Positions 25,269 to 55,269 of a DNA stretch of 64,000 nt are shown here, one piece after another; within the stretch, counting starts at the first letter, position 1, and every line of letters begins with the position of its first letter. This DNA is from Apricaphanius iberus (Eukaryota > Chordata > Actinopteri > Cyprinodontiformes > Aphaniidae). The notes under the pieces were generated by a model that was given only the letters and a program-made list of their open reading frames with translations, searched no databases and had not been told where the DNA came from. The DNA is taken from positions 496,001 through 560,000 of the forward strand of contig JAPXFQ010000804.1 in the NCBI GenBank assembly GCA_028564705.1, in the 5' to 3' direction. A program made the position numbers and the translations under genes.

Positions 25269-27934
25269 CATCCAGTAAAGGTCAAAATAAGACAGGCAGA
25301 TGTTTTCAATCTCTTGACAATGAAATAAAACCAAAAATGGTTGAATTCAGTCGGTCTGTGGGTCTAATTTGTTAGTTTTTATCATACACAACGAGAATTC
25401 AACCCATGAAGTGGAAAATCACCCTATATGACCTCAGTGATACAAGGACACTGTCAAAAAGTAGAAGGCATGAATAGAAAAACCTACAGTTTTGGGAGTT
25501 TATGATGCTCATAAACGTAGAATTAACATTTTTGCTCCCAGCATACTGCCCTTTAAGTTATGCAATTGCATTTCTCCTGTGGTTTCGGGATCTTCCGGGA
25601 CCAGCTGGGTGGAATGGTTTCACGAGTGATGCGTGTCTAAAACTCTCCTGGTGGGAAGGGACGCGCTGCTAAACTGGAGAGTAAAACGCATCTGTTACAT
25701 TCTCCAAAACAGGGGTAAGGCACACAAAGGCCTCATTGGTTTTCCATTGTTATCATTTCACTTTGTGACAGATGCATCACCGCAAATGCTCAGTGTCAGG
25801 GAATCTAATACTTAAAGGCTTCACAGCCTGTCAGTTTCTTCCGGGACAAAGGTAGCCACGTGTCTCGACATGAAACTAATGACAGCAGTTTTTCTGCTCA
25901 CAGAGATCTGATTTTCTTGGCCTTGAAGGTTGATACTCTTTCTATATTTGACATAGTTCACCACCGTTTTTAGCTAACTCACTGTAAAGCCATTACTAAA
26001 TTCTATCTTGCTTGAAGTTTGATTGCTGAAGTACTGTGTGCAACACACTCCCACACACAAGCCGTCATCTCTGGTAGATAGATTCTCTTTGTATTCAGGC
26101 TGGGTACATCAGGGCACATCTGTCTTTGCTGTGTAACAGAGTTGGGTCCATTTTAAACACTACAAACTTTAATGGCAGCCGACCTGAATGTTGGCCAAAC
26201 TATGTTGGCTTTGTTTTGGATGTTTTTGGTAATGATTCAGCATAACATGGCAAAATGTCAGCCACAGAGGTAAAGCTTTTTCTGTGATAGCTAATCAATA
26301 GTAAAGGGACACAACTCATTGGGTCCTACTGTAGACTGTCTTTATCTTGTCAGTAGACTACCAAGCTTTTCAGTCAGACAAAACATCCAGGAAATTAACT
26401 AATTATTTTTATGATCAAGACGATGATTGTTGAGTCTTCAGATTTCTTTTTTCCAGCTATCTGCTTTACATGGTCGTAAACAAAAAAACCAAACAAAAAA
26501 ATTCTTAAATATGGATAAAATGGCTGTTTCACGTTGCAGCTGGGATTTCAAATTAGTTTCTCTTGTGTTCTCCCTCAAATTTTACAACTTCCCTTCTGGG
26601 TGGGTTCAGCCTGTGCTTTCTCTCATCGTAGACCAGTTAGAACTGGTTTTTCCAGGAAGTGATTTACCTCCAATAATTTGCTCGTGATTTTTGCTGGGGT
26701 TGTATCTGCTTATAACCCAGAACCGAACAAAATAACCAAGAAATGAACAGCTACATAGTTGAAACTAGAGTTTTCTAACATGATGATGTTCTCAAATGCA
26801 AACTAAAACCAGTGTTGGACTACCCTCAACTCTGTTAGGATATGTGAAACATTCTTAATATGTCCATACCAAGGAAACAAACCCTTTTTTTAATGAGCCA
26901 TTTCAGGTTACAACAAGACGGGTCAAATACCCTTCCAAAACTATATGAGAAGGTTTTTGATGGCAATGAAGCTGTATTGGTTCTCTACAACTTGGGAAGG
27001 GATATTAATTATCCGAATGTTAGTTAGATCAAATGTATTAGGTCTGGATGATATAGAATAAAAGCATAAAGATAAAGTGAAAAGTCATATTGATTGATGA
27101 TAATTAACTACCAAATAAAATTTAGAAATGTATATTTTAACTGCAGCCCTTGGCATTTTTGCTGTTCTTTGAAACATGTCATTTAAATTATCCCTTCATT
27201 CAAAACTTTTTTTTTCTTTAAGTTAAAGTTTGTTAGAAACAAAAACAAATAAAATTAAGAGACGTGACATCCGTAAATCCTGACGAGCAAACTAATTAAA
27301 AACATAATGGTTAGTAAGTTTTTTTTAAAGATATTTTAATATCAATGTAAACTGTAGGCTTATCTTAACTCTTTATCTCCTATAACAATTATATTAATGG
27401 CTTAAACCTTTTGGTTTAGTTTATGTGCAAAAACCAGCCAACTAAGCCAACTCTAATTCAGTACATATGCTGAAGCTAAAACTAACAAGCTACTCACTGA
27501 GGACTGAGTATAGACAATGCCAAAAAAACACGTTTGTATGTTTTTGGGAGAGGTTTGAACGAACTTCAAAACGGGATGCAACATTTACCTGCTGGTGAAC
27601 TGTTTCCGCTGCTCCTTGCTGTGCCAGATTTTGCTGTTCAAGTCCCTTGCTATGTTCTGTGCTTTGAGAGGAACGACAGCTCTGTGATGGAACATGTCGG
27701 GCCCTTATATGTATGAGATTGATTGTATGCATGTTTTTGTTCCTGTATGGATTTGACAAGATTTCCTGTAAACTCATACATTTCCACACAATTATGTTTT
27801 GTTGTTGTTTTTTTTACCATCATTCCATATTAAAAGTGAGCTATTCAAATGCCTCAATAAAATGTCTAAATTAAATTAAAGATGCACTCAGGAGTTTTTA
27901 AGGGAGACGGATATTTTGAATCCAGCGTAAATAG

Positions 27935-28177
27935 TAAATGGACTGAACTTATACAGCGCTTTTCTAGTCACTACTGACCACTCAAAGCGCTTTACATTGA
28001 AGCCACATTCACCCATTCACACTCACATTCATACACTGATAGCCAACATAGCTCGGTAGAATGTTGAATTTTTGGGGTGCCCAGGGACACTTCGACATGT
28101 GACTGGAGGACGCATGAATTGAACCTACGACCCTCCGATTGAAAGTCAACTACTCTACCACTGAACCACAGTTGCCC
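27935..28177 (-). repeat. tRNA-derived SINE
   Basis: On the minus strand it begins with a tRNA-like head: A-box-like TGGTTCAGTGGTAGAG and B-box-like GGTTCAATTC. A conserved body follows, ending in CAGTCCATTTAC. This is a common fish SINE layout. The head is too diverged to be a working tRNA gene. Confidence 0.7.
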
Positions 28178-29806
28178 ACAATGCCCCTCCCAAAATACCC
28201 CCCCCCCCCCAAAAGCTCTGCAATTGGACACGTGCATCGACCTGTGATTTCACAGCATGTCATTGTGTACTTAATTAATAAAACATTGTATTTATTTGCT
28301 TTATTTAATATATGACTATCATACCTGTTCAACAGAACTGTCACCAAAGCTGTCTGTTTTGAAGCCTTTTAAGATTCAAAGGCATCTCCGTTGTTGAAAT
28401 GCATGTCTGATCTAAATCCTATTTCAGTCTCAGTCGTTTTTTATTGAGTTTAGTTGTTTGACCCTTTTTTTTTTTTTCTAATGTTGACCTGGCCCTCGGT
28501 AGTTGTGAAATGGCTAACTTTTTAGCAGAATTGATCTGACTCCATGACCGTTCTCTGCCATTATGGCAAGTTTTAAACAGGAAGACTCCGAGCGGCCTGT
28601 GCGTGCCTCCCCACCTTCACAGATTTGCGTGATGCACATGCTCGTTTATTGACAGCCGACACTAAGAAAAAACTCAAATTCTATTGGCTAAAAAGCTTTT
28701 CCGGTCAGTGTGAATTGCCTAGGGGTCTGTGGATGAAACAGGACTTAGAATAACAAATTTTGTGAAGCACCACCCGTATATCATAGTATATAACTGAACT
28801 ATCATTTGAAAGATTTAGCATACTTTAATACATTAATAGATTATCTGGAAAACAAATTTAATGGCATTTATGCCCATGTCGTGTGTGTGTATGTGTAAAC
28901 ATTTTCTGACATTGTACCTGTATTGATAGCTGATGGAAATTTTCAGCTGATCTAATAACTCAATTGTAGACCAATTTGTTTTTTGGAGCTATAAAATAAA
29001 ATTCCAAACACTGTTTAACCCTTTGGGCTATTTTTTTACATGCAGCCCAGGCTTAGAAAAAATGTTTAAGTTCATTTTATTATGAAGTATATTTAAGAAT
29101 GTAGCGGTTTACTTTAGAAAGTCTTTACTTTTCAGTCATTCTGTTGTAAAGGTTTAAGCTGTGGAAAGTAGAACATTCAGAAAATTATGTATCTTTTCAA
29201 TACTATAGGGAATTAAAAATCTGCAATATTGAAGAATCTCAATTTAAATCTAATCGGCACTTAAAAAAAAAAATCATAAACAAATTGAATCGGGAGAAAA
29301 GCATATTGTCTCAGCCCTCAAAAATTGGCACCTTTTTTTAACTAACAGTATTATTAATTGCGAATTGATTCTGAATCAAGAATCGTTCTGAATTGGAATC
29401 AAATGATGGAAAATTACTGAAGTATTTAGTAGCATCACTTACAGGGATTTCTCGAAAGCAGATTAGCTGATTTGCTCTAGCATCTTCAATCACCTTTAGG
29501 TCTCTTTCTTGTCTCAGTCTTGGGCAGACACTAAAGGCAGTGTTTCTGCTAAGCTCAGACCTAACGCTGCTGTCTTGCTCTTGAATTGACTTACTTTCAG
29601 ATACATTTTCCCTTCAGTGATGCTAAATAAGCTTGGCTCCCTTGGCTTGTCGGATTGCCTTTTTTGTGCTGAACTATTTTGTTATATATTTTGTTAGATA
29701 TATATCTTTTTACCTAAGCGACCTCTTTGCTTGTCTGTGTTTGCGAATACATAAACCTAGAGCTGCAACTGTTTGTTCCTTCTGTGTCCCCAGGGTGAGA
29801 GCAGCC

Positions 29807-46481
<16,675 letters not shown>

Positions 46482-49115
46482 TGCAACCTTCCCCTCCTGC
46501 TGATGCCACAGTTTTTAGCCCTCCTAATATCAATAACAGCCATGCTCATTATCATTCTATTGTTTTCTATAGACTCTGGCTCAGATGGCCAGGATAAGAA
46601 CTCTTACTCGTGTTGGTTAAAGGTGTATTTAAACCTTGATCAACATCTTCTTATGCTACCTTGTTCCTTTTCTGAATCATTACTTTAATGGAGTTGTGCT
46701 GCAACAACTTCAGGGATGCAAGGAACATGTAACAAACATTTTGAGTACCTTTTGCAAACCTTGGGGCTGACTTGGGTCACTTCCCCTCTTCCATCTGTTT
46801 ATGCTCAAACTGGGAAGAAAGGTGGCGGGAAAAACCGCTGAGCGTTCCTGCTTATGGACCATGCAGGGGTGAGCAATGATCACCATTACACAGAAGAAGA
46901 TTGGCCTCGCATCCTGCCCTCTACAGCCTGAGCCACTCAGGCCAACGCCTGACCGCCTAACCGAACTCTCCTACGGACCTCATCACAGGGGTTGTTGAGC
47001 TTCGGGGACCATTCGTAAAAATATTAACTGCTTTAGCTTTGCAACAATGAATAAGACAAACAAAAACAATAAAAGACTGTAAAAAAAGGAGAAAAAAAAG
47101 GATCTATCTGCACACAGACAGCCTCTTCTCACCAACCTTCAGCGTGTATATTAGAGACGTTGTGTCTGTTGGACTATTTTGTATGGCTGAATGTTAGGAT
47201 TTTGTCTTCTCCTCTGTAAGTCCCATGCTGTGTTTGGAATATTGTGATCCATGACACTTTGGAAGTGGCCTCTTGTTGAGGTCTGAATATAAAAAAAGGC
47301 TAATGTTACTGTTGAGGTGGTTTTACATCTGCTGGTTTCCATTATTGTGGCCTAGTTTTAAATACCTTGTTTTTCCTAAGATGAGGAAGAATAAAGATTA
47401 AGGCGTTCACACTCATGTAAAAAAAAAAGGAAGAAAAAAAACGTGGAGCATATTTGGGGGACTATTCTTATTGAATATTGTATAGTAAACCTTCCAAAGA
47501 ACTAGTGGAGCCCAAATGGAATCCCTTCTGCTAGAAGGTTTCTAGTTTATTTGAACCCTCTCTGGATATAAACATGACTTCATGCTAAAACTGAGTGGGT
47601 GTAAGGAATGTCAAGATTTTGACATTTCTTTTTTTTTCTTTTTAGTCATAGGTTGTGATGCATTATTGTTTTTTTTTCCTTCTACAGACAAACTGTCTGA
47701 ATTTATTTATAGGGTTAGTAAAGACATGCATATGCCCTACGTTTGAATGGATATTGCTTTCAAATTTGCTTTCTCTTTTGTGTCAAGCAGCTCTTACACA
47801 ACTTTCAGATGGTTTGAGCGAAGCTGGACAGCTTTCAGAATGTAGTCATGCAAAAAAAAGAAGAAAAAAGCCCTTCTGCAACAAATGACAAAATTCTTAG
47901 TCTTTAAGGTGTGTATAATTTCTGTAAGGTCAGTTCTGTATTTTACAAGAACTATAGTGTGTTTTAATCAGATTGCAGCAGCACAGGCAGAAGTAAAGTC
48001 TCTTAAAAGGATTTTATTACGGAGGCAGAGAAAACAGGCTGCCTTTCTTTTATCGGCCACTAGGGTGCAGCAGTTTATTCGTGTACCACTCATTAGATGG
48101 TGTTTTCTCTTTTCTGTCTTATTGGAAAATTTTCATCAAGTAAAACCAGCTAACCAAAATATATATATATATTCGGTCTCATTGCTGGTTTATCTAATTC
48201 AAAGAACATAATGCATGAACAAAATGTGTTGGGAGTTCTTTGATAAAGGCAGTAGTGTTGAATCTGATATAATTTTAACATTCTAAAAGTTTCCCCATTT
48301 AAGAATCAAAGCATGCCCCTAACCTTAACTGCTATTAAGAAAACATAAAAACACAGTGCAACAATTTACATGCTTTTGATTGAGTCAAAATAGTCAGGGG
48401 TAATGGTTTTGATGCATTTAAGAAAAAATGTCACTTCTGATCTGTGGTTAATTGATTGCTGCATCTCCCAAAAAGAGAAAGCCAGATTAAATTTAGTTGT
48501 TGGTTTAAAAAAACAAAATAAACTCCAGGCTTAAATAACTGGACCAGGCATCAACCTCAATCCTTTTCTTGCATTCAGCGTGTCCTTGAAAACTCCACGT
48601 CTTGTAGCCTAATGTCCTCACATCAGATCACATTTATTTTATATGACCTAACAGTTGCATAGTTTTATGTCAGGGTATCAGTTGAAATGAATCGCTTCTT
48701 TTTAGGTTTACATTAAAAAAATATATATTGGTTACCATATGCAAATGCGTGGTGGAAATGCAAAGAAAAAATATGAAGGTAGATTTCTTGTGAAGCTTTT
48801 CTACACTGCTTTAGAAAGGGGAAAGGTTCCAGGTTGTATTTACATTCCTGATGAGCAAAAAAAAAAAAGGAGCAACCTGGAATGAGACCATGTCTCTTTC
48901 ATTGCCCTCTTAGTGCAACACAACCGTGTGCTGTCCTGACTACTGCCTGCTGCTGCTGCCATCGGGCAACATAATCACCATTCCGTTTTGTTTGGGGTCA
49001 GAGAGCTGCTGAATGCAGTTAAGTGCAAATGGACAACAATGTATAAGATGTTTTTTTTTCTGTTTTGGATTTTTTTTCCCTGCTCTGTCAAATAAAACAA
49101 ATTTTAACTCCTGCT
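46482..49115 (+). other. gatad2a: gatad2a 3' untranslated region (probable extent)
   Basis: Largely repeat-free sequence after the stop, with poly(A) hexamers at 47068, 47390 and 49091. The last is followed by a T-rich stretch. Which sites are used cannot be told from DNA. Confidence 0.55.
49091..49096 (+). terminator. gatad2a: Distal candidate polyadenylation signal of gatad2a
   Basis: AATAAA in the context CTGTCAAATAAAACAAATTT. Proximal alternatives are at 47068-47073 and 47390-47395. Confidence 0.45.
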
Positions 49116-49859
49116 TCTTGACTTGTTTAAAATTTGATGTTATGGAACCAATGACGCAAAATGATAGGTTGTGAAAAACGTTTCTAAACACTAAAGTAAA
49201 CACTGTAGAATTCATTTTCAAATGAATTTGAGGGTTAAAAAAAGCTACCCAAACATGGTAACCTCATTAGCAAGAACCTCATGAAGTAGGCTAAAAGACC
49301 TTATAACACACCATGTCAGGCCTAGAGTGGCTAATCGAGAGCACAGGGGAATTTAACTGTGGGCCGGTCTGATGTTTGGGCCTGAAGGGCGAGTTCTATG
49401 GCAAGCAGAGTTGTACTGGTTTGCCAAATGTGCAACTAGGAAAAAATTATGTGCTAGTAACAGTATTTCTGAACTAGTTTGTCAAAAGCTCAAACTTAAA
49501 GGGGAAAATGTTAACTAGTTCCTTGTAGTTGCATAATATTTGCTATACACAACCAGGTAGAGTTTAGAGTTTTCACCGAAATAGCTTTCCATACAGGTCG
49601 CCTCAACTGGCAGCTTTTTTATTTTTTTCCCCAGTGCACTTTGACGTTACATGTCAGAGGCTGAGTGAGCACTGGACTCAGTGATTTTTGATAACTTAAA
49701 TAGTGGGGTGGGCTGCGTGTTGGCACAGTGTTTAGCACTGTTGCCTGGCAGCAAGAAGGTTGTGGTTTCGTATCCCAGCACAGGGTCTTTCTGCGTGGAG
49801 TTTGTATGGGTACTCCTCCCACAGTCCAAAAACCATGACTGTTAGTTTAATTGGTCTCT

Positions 49860-49984
49860 CGCATCCGAACAGCGGTTCGTACAGTATGAGCTGTGAACTT
49901 TTTTAACCCCTGCAATTCAATCGTACAGTGTGAGCCGGAGCTGAAGACCCGTGACTGAAAAATCGCACAGTGTACTCCTGGTTT
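49860..49984. repeat. Truncated copy of the 30693-31319 MITE
   Basis: Matches 31187-31318 (CATCCGAACAGCGGTTCGTA, GAAAAATCGCACAGTGTA and the material between) with an internal deletion of about a dozen bases. It has lost the left end of the element. Confidence 0.8.
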
Positions 49985-50033
49985 AAGTTGTACTTAGGTG
50001 TGCGTGCGTGCATGGTTGTTTGTCCTGTCTGAC

Positions 50034-50140
50034 TAACACTGCAATGGACTGGCGACCTGTCCAGAGTGTACCCGCTTCTTGCCTGTTGACAGCTGGAGAT
50101 AAGCACCACCGACCCCTTGAGGATTAAGCAGTTTAGGTGG
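50034..50140 (+). repeat. LINE 3'-end fragment
   Basis: Reads GGACTGGCGACCTGTCCAGA, GTTGACAGCTGGAGATAAGC and GAGGATTAAGCAGTTTAGG. This is the same family as the antisense fragment at 15606-15727, here in the plus sense. Confidence 0.65.
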
Positions 50141-50352
50141 TGTGGAGAGAACTACAATTGCACAGGAAAGCTCAAACAGACGCCCATTTTTAATAATATG
50201 CACACAAAAAAAGTCACCAAAAGAAGCAGGTGATTTGTGACAGCTAACGAGGACAATGAAACGGTGAGACAAGTTGAACTTAAACTGCACAATTCATTGA
50301 CGTGGTTACAAGCATAACGTATGATGTACGCCACTTGGGACACTTTATTGTA

Positions 50353-51162
50353 CACTGTAAACCCAAATAAGTTCAGTGAACTCAAAATTTATGAGGAAAC
50401 TGATTACATAATACATTTTTAAGTTAACTTACTTAAAAACTATAAGTTCACTATAACTTACAAAAATTTGGCCTGAATACAATCAAAGCATTTAACTTCG
50501 TCCAACGAATAACTTAATACTTAAGTAACCTACATTCATTACTTCACCAACTCGAATAATAGCAGTAGAGTTGTGTAAACTCTGAATTGATATATTGAAA
50601 ACTAAAATCTATGGTCTGCATTTGCATAGCACATTTCCTGTCAGAAGAAAATAAAGGGTTTTATATCATATTCAGTAATTAACTCACTGATGTTGAAAGG
50701 GAGCTTTGTAGCCACAGCTGCCATGAGTCATAGTGACAAAAGTGAAAGTGCCATTCTGTCCTCACTGCCAAGGTTCACAGCAGATTTAGCAGAAGTGCCT
50801 TGCCAATGGGCACAGTAACCAACTCAAAAACAGTGGGGATTTTAACTGGCAATCCACTGGTTATCAGACAAGCTCCCACCACCTTAGTCATGGTTGCCAA
50901 CAACCCTTATCAGTTAGTGACTCCTCCTCCTCCTGCAATGAACACAGTCACATGGTCTGACATCTTTATGTTATCATGTCTCTTTACTCAAAACTTTTGA
51001 TACGAAGATTTCACTTACTAGCAATGTTTAATTTGATTAAACCTATAAATACAGTGAAAGTTGAATCTGGTTATAAATTTTAAGCTGGCTTGACTTAGTT
51101 GCTACTTTTGATTTCAATGATTATAAAACTTTTGAGCTCATTGTACTTTTGGGTTTACAGTG
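50353..51162. mobile_element. DNA transposon with 40-bp inverted ends, TA-flanked, carrying internal ORF-like sequence
   Basis: Left CACTGTAAACCCAAATAAG and the reverse complement of the right end (CACTGTAAACCCAAAAGTAC) match. The similarity continues about 40 bases and both ends are flanked by TA. The centre (about 50700-50998) is compositionally unlike the AT-rich arms and has an open frame ending at 50998 with SKTVGILTGNPLVIRQAP and LVTPPPPAMN. I do not recognise this sequence; it is not a known transposase motif. Confidence 0.7.
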
Positions 51163-51174
51163 TAGCTCCTAAGG

Positions 51175-51315
51175 CACTGGTCTCCAAATCCAGGACTCAA
51201 GGGCATATTACTTTCAGATGTCTCTGCTAAGCCATCATTTGATTCTGGTGTGCTGAACCAGATAAAGAACTAAAACATGTAGGATACTAGCCATTGAGTC
51301 CTCAATTTGGAGATC
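51175..51315. mobile_element. Small MITE related to 3837-4057
   Basis: Left ACTGGTCTCCAAATCCAGGA and right GGAGATCCCTGT, with GAGTCCTCAATTTGGAGAT resembling the inverse of the left end, as in the 3837 element. Confidence 0.45.
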
Positions 51316-51614
51316 CCTGTCCTAGAGTTGGAAGGAAAATCCGATATCAAGCAATATGAGCCCACAAGTCCAGAGTTGAGCATGATTAGGCTACTTCTTG
51401 AGTTAATATTATACATTAGTACTAATATAATGAAGATGATGGTGTACAGTAGACCTACCATGAAAGTGTCCTGCAATGCTGGCTGATTCAGCACTACAAA
51501 GTAACTAATAAAAGGCTTTGTAAAATTAGATTTGTGCTGACAATTACCATTTTTAAATCTAAGTGATGTGGTGAATTATAAGCTCAAATGCCAGTTTGAC
51601 CTGTCATATATACC

Positions 51615-51646
<32 letters not shown>

Positions 51647-52233
51647 ATAGTGAGACAATAAATACACAGTCAAGATTTGGAAGAGAATAGAATTAAAATT
51701 AAAGGTATCATGGAGGTTATTTTTCTTCCGGGTGGATATCTAAACTATTGGTCCTATTAATTGCCAATCATCCTGAGAGTCTGTGCTCCACGAGTATGGA
51801 TTCATTCAGCCTCACATTTCTCACCGGATTGTTTTAAAATGGCTGTAAATCGCTAGAGATAAAGTGTCTTTGAGTTGTATAAGAGGGCCCTGAAGAGGGC
51901 TCTGGTCTTGACAAGACCAGAGTGTTTTTAGATTCTTTTCAATGACGGCATGTGCTGAAAGCACAGGTTGGCCTCCTATGGATCACATAGGTATTGATTT
52001 GTTTTCTGTGATGTGTGGAAATTTAGCGACAGTCCCTAACTGAAATCATCGCCTTGTATCCGCTTCATGAGCGCAGCTCTTGGGAGACGTTGGAGGGAGT
52101 CTCCGCTGTAATTAAATGGGGGTTTGTCGAATATCCAACTAACTTCACCTCGGTAAGTTTGGCATGTTATTTGGAGAAGTGCATGTCAGATTACTGCTAG
52201 AATAAATTATTTTGTAGGTTTATAATTACATTA

Positions 52234-52346
<113 letters not shown>

Positions 52347-52611
52347 GGTATTGTGCCAGTCTACGGCATGAAACTCCAGGGCTGAAAATAAGTCCTGTCC
52401 AGATAACATGTCATTCCCTCACTTAAAGTATGCCTGAAGTGTTTCTTTGACTCATCCACTCATTTTTGAGTCATCTTTGTATTCCTGCTGGTTGTCATTT
52501 GGAGTGCTGTTTTGCGTTTTCCCGCACATACTATACAATATGCAGTCTATGCTCCCGCGATGCACCTCCTTTTTCAAATGCCCCACCCTCCAACCTGATG
52601 TACTCAGCTGA

Positions 52612-52902
52612 GCCTCCGTCCCTGCAGAACATCCTTCCCCCACACAACTCCGGCAGAGTAGCAGCAACAATAATCAGCACCAGAGCTCCAGGGTTTCACC
52701 CTTGTCCAGGGCCATCGGGGGGACTCTGGACTTTATTTTGAAATCTGAGCCGAGCGTCAGCCCAGTGGTTTCCACGGCTCACACGCCGCCGCCAAGCTCC
52801 ACGGGAGACGTGCGGGACATGCTCAGCATGTATCTGTCTATTGGCGAGGCGGCTGGCAGTGACTCCTCTGTTCAAAGTAGATTTCATGTGCTTCACTCAT
52901 AG
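52612..52902 (+). pseudogene. SoxB1-like C-terminal coding relic
   Basis: The frame from 52612 (after a stop) to TAG at 52900-52902 includes LKSEPSVSPVVS and GDVRDMLSMYL, then GSDSSVQSRFH. SoxB1 proteins (Sox1/2/3/19) end with a KSEP.SPP block followed by GDLRDMISMYLP and QSRLH, in this order and spacing. No HMG box is present upstream and the final NGT.PL.H.I block is missing, so this is a relic or retrocopy fragment, not a working Sox gene. The identification rests on short motifs. Confidence 0.5.
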
Positions 52903-53009
52903 CACTAACAGAACGGGGACTCCACTCCTGTCAAACGGACACTCCCCCTCACGCACATTTAAGACATCCACATGAACTGTGAATACGGCAAACAAAACCA
53001 AATAATAAC

Positions 53010-54084
<1,075 letters not shown>

Positions 54085-54091
54085 TTATATA

Positions 54092-54856
54092 TGTGATGGC
54101 TGAACCTACAGCCACACAGCTACAAGTCGGTAACCCCCATGCACCAACATGTTTATGTTGGTGCATGGGGTTGGTGCATATTAGTTATGTTTAGTTTATC
54201 ATTTTGTTTACATAATTTAAACTTTGTTGAAATTAGTAATATTTGTTAACACACATAGGTATTTGTATTAGACTTTTGTTTGTTTTGCTTTCTTTAACCT
54301 TTCATTTTCTTGGGTTACCGGTGCTGGGGGAAATCCAAATGAGAGCTAGAGGGCAGACATGAGCAGAAGCCTGCAAGAGCCAGCACAGTGATGTGGACAG
54401 GAAATGCCATGGACTGGTTCACAGCAGCTCCCTCAGGGGGGAGATCATTAATTTGTATTTGTTTTCTAGATGGGTTTCCTGAATAGTTTCTTTACTTATT
54501 TAGGTTACTTTTCCATTTATTTTCAAGTAACTAAAAAGCTAATTGGTTTAATTTTCTTTTGTTAGCTTATTTGTTAGTATGTGTTTATTCCCTCTTGTGT
54601 TAATTGGTCTGATCAGCCAGTATTTAAGTTCCCTTTGTTTCCTGTTTGGGGCAGGTCAGTTTGGTTTTGTGTTCAGTTACTTTGTTTGTGCAGTTTGAAG
54701 TTACTTTAGTTAAGTTACCAATTTGACTTTGGTTTTGTTTGTTCATTTGACCTCTTTTAGGAGTTCTAATTGTTTGGACATTTCTGTGGGTAAATAAAAC
54801 CCGTTCTCTTTGAAGCCACCTGTGTCCCTTGTTCCTGACCAGCTCGGTCCCTCACA
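54092..54856 (+). mobile_element. Solo LTR of a retroelement
   Basis: 765 bp starting TGTGATGG and ending CCCTCACA (TGTGA...TCACA inverted ends). Flanked by identical ATATA at 54087-54091 and 54857-54861. Inside are a TATTTAAG box (about 54622) and an AATAAA at 54793-54798 some 60 bases from the end, the expected U3-R-U5 order for a plus-strand LTR. No internal region or second LTR. Class (Gypsy-like or endogenous retrovirus) cannot be told. Confidence 0.8.
54135..54170. repeat. Perfect 16-bp stem hairpin in the LTR
   Basis: CCCCATGCACCAACAT and its exact reverse complement are separated by GTTT. Part of the U3 region of the solo LTR. Confidence 0.95.
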
Positions 54857-54984
54857 ATATATAATTATTGTTATTTCAAAAACATGGATTTTTTTGTCCA
54901 TAAGTCCATTTCCATGTCTGTGAGCTTTATATAGAACAGTGTGCTGTTGTAGCTTTAACATGCAAGGTGGTAATTACACGATTG

Positions 54985-55260
54985 TAATTAGGGACGCAAC
55001 AATACCACTGTTTTCAACCAATAGGATTCCAATACTTGAATCTGAGTATTTTCTGAAACAGAGTGCCTATGCTGATACTTCTACCACACAAAAAATGCAA
55101 TGAATTGGAAGAGAGTTTTTATTTTCCTCTCTGTTTGTTACAACAAATGATGGTGAAATAGATAAAAAAAATATTAATAAAAATGAGCACAAAAATATCC
55201 CCCATTAATAGCAGTGTCCTGTTACATTATTTTGTAAGAATAGCTTAACATTACAGAAAA
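54985..55260. repeat. Fragment of the 32208-33816 hAT family
   Basis: Starts TTAGGGACGCAACAATACCA and shares GCTGATACTTCTACCACA and TGTTTGTTACAACAA-type segments with 32280-32400. The matching right end was not found. Confidence 0.6.
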
Positions 55261-55269
55261 TTAAACCAT

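Larger units (their letters stand above)
8926..29793 (+). other. gatad2a: Long first intron of gatad2a, transposon-rich
   Basis: About 20.9 kb between the putative first-exon donor and the acceptor TGTGTCCCCAG ending at 29793. It holds Tc1, hAT, LINE and SINE fragments listed separately, microsatellites, and stretches with no recognisable content (for example 9300-10790, 13800-15130, 16450-17220, 25300-27900, 28300-29600). No convincing coding exon was seen. Confidence 0.5.

Noticed and set aside
28110..28177. tRNA gene on the minus strand
   Set aside because: The A and B boxes belong to a SINE head. The cloverleaf is degenerate and the SINE body follows without a terminator.
47885..48211. 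108-codon frame in the gatad2a 3' UTR
   Set aside because: No start context, homology or splice signals. Lies between poly(A) signals of the same transcript.
50353..51162. EnSpm/CACTA assignment of the TIR element
   Set aside because: The CACTG start fits, but the flanks look like a 2-bp TA rather than a 3-bp duplication. Superfamily left open.
52466..52741. Second open frame (NLMYSAEPPSLQNILPP) as part of a working Sox gene
   Set aside because: It is in a different frame from the SoxB1-like motifs, begins without ATG and shows no HMG-box residues. I kept only the motif-bearing frame.
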